From Candidatus Bathyarchaeota archaeon (GTDB taxonomy: Archaea > Thermoproteota > Bathyarchaeia > TCS64): DNA of 5,912 nt. Location: NCBI GenBank assembly GCA_013619005.1, contig JABXKY010000056.1, forward strand, positions 1 to 5,912, given 5' to 3'. Under the pieces are notes generated by a model. It ran no database searches. It was given only the letters and a program-made list of their open reading frames with translations, and was not told the origin of the DNA. Shown piece by piece: positions 5,319 to 5,912 of the stretch. Both the position numbers and the translations under genes were made by a program. Within the stretch, counting starts at the first letter, position 1, and every line of letters begins with the position of its first letter.

Positions 5319-5324
5319 TTTAAG
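5319..5324 (-). promoter_or_regulatory. TATA-like box for the archaetidylinositol phosphate synthase gene
   Basis: On the minus strand CTTAAA is centred about 30 bases before the TTG at 5291 and 33 before the GTG at 5288. It would give a leader of only a few bases. It is a weak match, but the only AT-rich element at a sensible distance. Confidence 0.35.
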
Positions 5325-5356
5325 GTTATCCTGTTCCCGTGGCTGGTCATAACGCG

Positions 5357-5363
5357 AAAAAAA
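5357..5363 (-). terminator. T7 terminator of the 71-residue membrane protein gene
   Basis: Seven Ts on the minus strand begin 1 base after the TAA stop at 5365-5367, within the T-rich run AAATTTTTTT. This is a typical archaeal hairpin-free terminator and separates this gene from the lipid synthase gene downstream on the same strand. Confidence 0.6.
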
Positions 5364-5364
5364 T

Positions 5365-5580
5365 TTATTCAGAGATCGGGTCGATCTGGGTTATCCCGTT
5401 TTCCTCGAACAGGTGGTCGATGTTGGTTGGCGTCATCTCGTGTATGCCGATAACAGGGATGATTGGTTCCCGGGGAGTGGCGAGGTATACGGCTGTGAGT
5501 CCTTTTCTCAGGAAGTAGCCTAGCCCGAAGACTATGTACCCGTATATGAAGACGTAGCCGAGGGCCTCAAACCACTCCAT
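5365..5580 (-). CDS. Small membrane protein of unknown function
   Basis: I do not recognise this 71-residue protein. Residues about 7-24 are an aromatic- and glycine-rich hydrophobic helix (YVFIYGYIVFGLGYF) followed by R25 K26, which suggests a single membrane span with the C-terminus in the cytoplasm. Residues 28-46 are moderately hydrophobic with a PREPIIPVIG stretch. Residues 48-71 are polar and acidic. Support for a real gene: an ATG at 5578-5580 with a TATA-like box about 24 bases upstream, a TAA stop followed at once by a T7 run, and a sensible membrane-protein composition. It is 73 bases upstream of the lipid synthase gene on the same strand but has its own terminator, so co-transcription is doubtful. 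Confidence 0.68.
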   Translation of the reverse strand: MEWFEALGYVFIYGYIVFGLGYFLRKGLTAVYLATPREPIIPVIGIHEMTPTNIDHLFEENGITQIDPISE

Positions 5581-5600
5581 CTTTTAGTGGTGGTTGAATG

Positions 5601-5607
5601 ATATACT
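5601..5607 (-). promoter_or_regulatory. TATA-like box for the small membrane protein gene
   Basis: AGTATAT on the minus strand is centred about 24 bases before the ATG at 5580. This is leaderless spacing, and no ribosome binding site is seen between the box and the ATG. Confidence 0.45.
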
Positions 5608-5783
5608 AATGCTTTGTGGGTCAGGCTTGGATGAGTGGGTTGACGGGTTTTTGTACCTGTAATCCGTCACTCTACCAGTTTTTTCCATGTATGATGAGAC
5701 AGTCTGGGCTGTTTTAGGTCTCCTTTCCGTGTAACGGGCATGTTTTCCCCTTTGAATGCTGACCCTCCCTCCCCCTTTCGGGA
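5608..5783. other. Non-coding stretch between two divergent genes
   Basis: Part of the 232-base gap between the small membrane protein and the sugar kinase. It holds a T6 run (5679-5684), a weak inverted pair GACGG/CCGTC (5642-5646 and 5664-5668) and a long pyrimidine-rich tract (about 5741-5780) just upstream of the kinase promoter. I see no convincing gene or RNA in it. Confidence 0.3.
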
Positions 5784-5790
5784 TTAAATA
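5784..5790 (+). promoter_or_regulatory. TATA box of the sugar kinase gene
   Basis: TTAAATA is centred 26 bases before the ATG at 5813, a textbook leaderless archaeal arrangement. No GGTGA-type site lies between box and ATG. Confidence 0.6.
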
Positions 5791-5812
5791 TTAGGTCGGC
5801 ACTGGGTTAGTC

Positions 5813-5912
5813 ATGGGTTTTTTCATCGGCGTGGACAGCGGGACGCAGGGCACCAAGGCAGTGGTGGTTGACGGTGAGACGGGGAATGTGCTGGGCAAGT
5901 CCTCCCAGTCGT
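5813..5912 (+). CDS. FGGY family carbohydrate kinase, N-terminal fragment (3' end outside window)
   Basis: The first 33 residues of a sugar kinase of the FGGY family, such as xylulokinase, which phosphorylates a sugar or sugar alcohol with ATP. The N-terminal phosphate-binding strand-turn IGVDSGTQGTKAVVVD (residues 5-20) is the ATPase-fold phosphate 1 motif; the SGTQGTKA form is most like xylulokinase-type members rather than glycerol kinase. The ATG at 5813 is supported by the TATA box 26 bases upstream. The visible part cannot decide the substrate. The family call is strong for so short a piece, because this motif is highly conserved. Confidence 0.82.
   Translation, partial: MGFFIGVDSGTQGTKAVVVDGETGNVLGKSSQS

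Noticed and set aside
5691..5762. A possible C/D box guide RNA, with ATGATGA at 5691-5697 and CTGA at 5759-5762
   Set aside because: There are no clear C' and D' boxes, the flanks do not pair into a terminal stem, and the span is long for archaeal C/D RNAs.

Overview
The window is archaeal chromosomal DNA. It encodes ribosomal protein S26e, an archaeal/eukaryotic protein unknown in bacteria, and an archaetidylinositol phosphate synthase, which makes an archaeal ether lipid headgroup. Several genes have a TATA-like box about 24-28 bases upstream of the start codon and no room for a leader, the archaeal leaderless layout. Other starts carry a GGTGA-type ribosome binding site. The DNA is fairly GC-rich, and arginine is mostly AGG in the metabolic genes. 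S26e is typical of TACK and Asgard archaea and missing from most well-studied Euryarchaeota, but I cannot fix the lineage from this window.

Layout. (1) Bases 2-1362, plus strand: a tight cassette of an ECF-type transporter S component (5' end cut off by the window), a membrane-anchored DUF4430 protein and a winged-helix DUF4443 protein. The first junction is a 4-base ATGA overlap and the second a 9-base gap. (2) Bases 1363-1566: non-coding, with short repeats and then a promoter. (3) 1567-2016, plus: a gamma-glutamylcyclotransferase-like enzyme whose 3' end overlaps the convergent amidohydrolase by 19 bases. (4) 1998-3644, minus: a large YtcJ-type amidohydrolase. It is divergent from (5) 3709-4320, plus: an SGNH/GDSL hydrolase; one TATA element may serve both. 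(6) 4390-4695, plus: S26e, tail to tail with (7) 4692-5291, minus: archaetidylinositol phosphate synthase. A single TTAA supplies both stop codons. (8) 5365-5580, minus: an unrecognised 71-residue membrane protein with its own promoter and T-run terminator. (9) 5581-5812: non-coding. (10) 5813 to the window end, plus: the first 33 codons of an FGGY sugar kinase.

How the genes fit together. The most coherent unit is the first cassette. DUF4430 resembles the C-terminal beta domain of vertebrate cobalamin carriers (intrinsic factor, transcobalamin), and ECF S components bind vitamins. The cassette therefore looks like a vitamin or corrinoid uptake system with its own regulator; the ligand is inference. 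The rest is a mosaic of single-gene units: two hydrolases of unknown substrate, a small-molecule cyclotransferase-like enzyme, a translation gene, a lipid gene and a sugar kinase. There are no transposases, CRISPR arrays, tRNAs or rRNAs that I can see.
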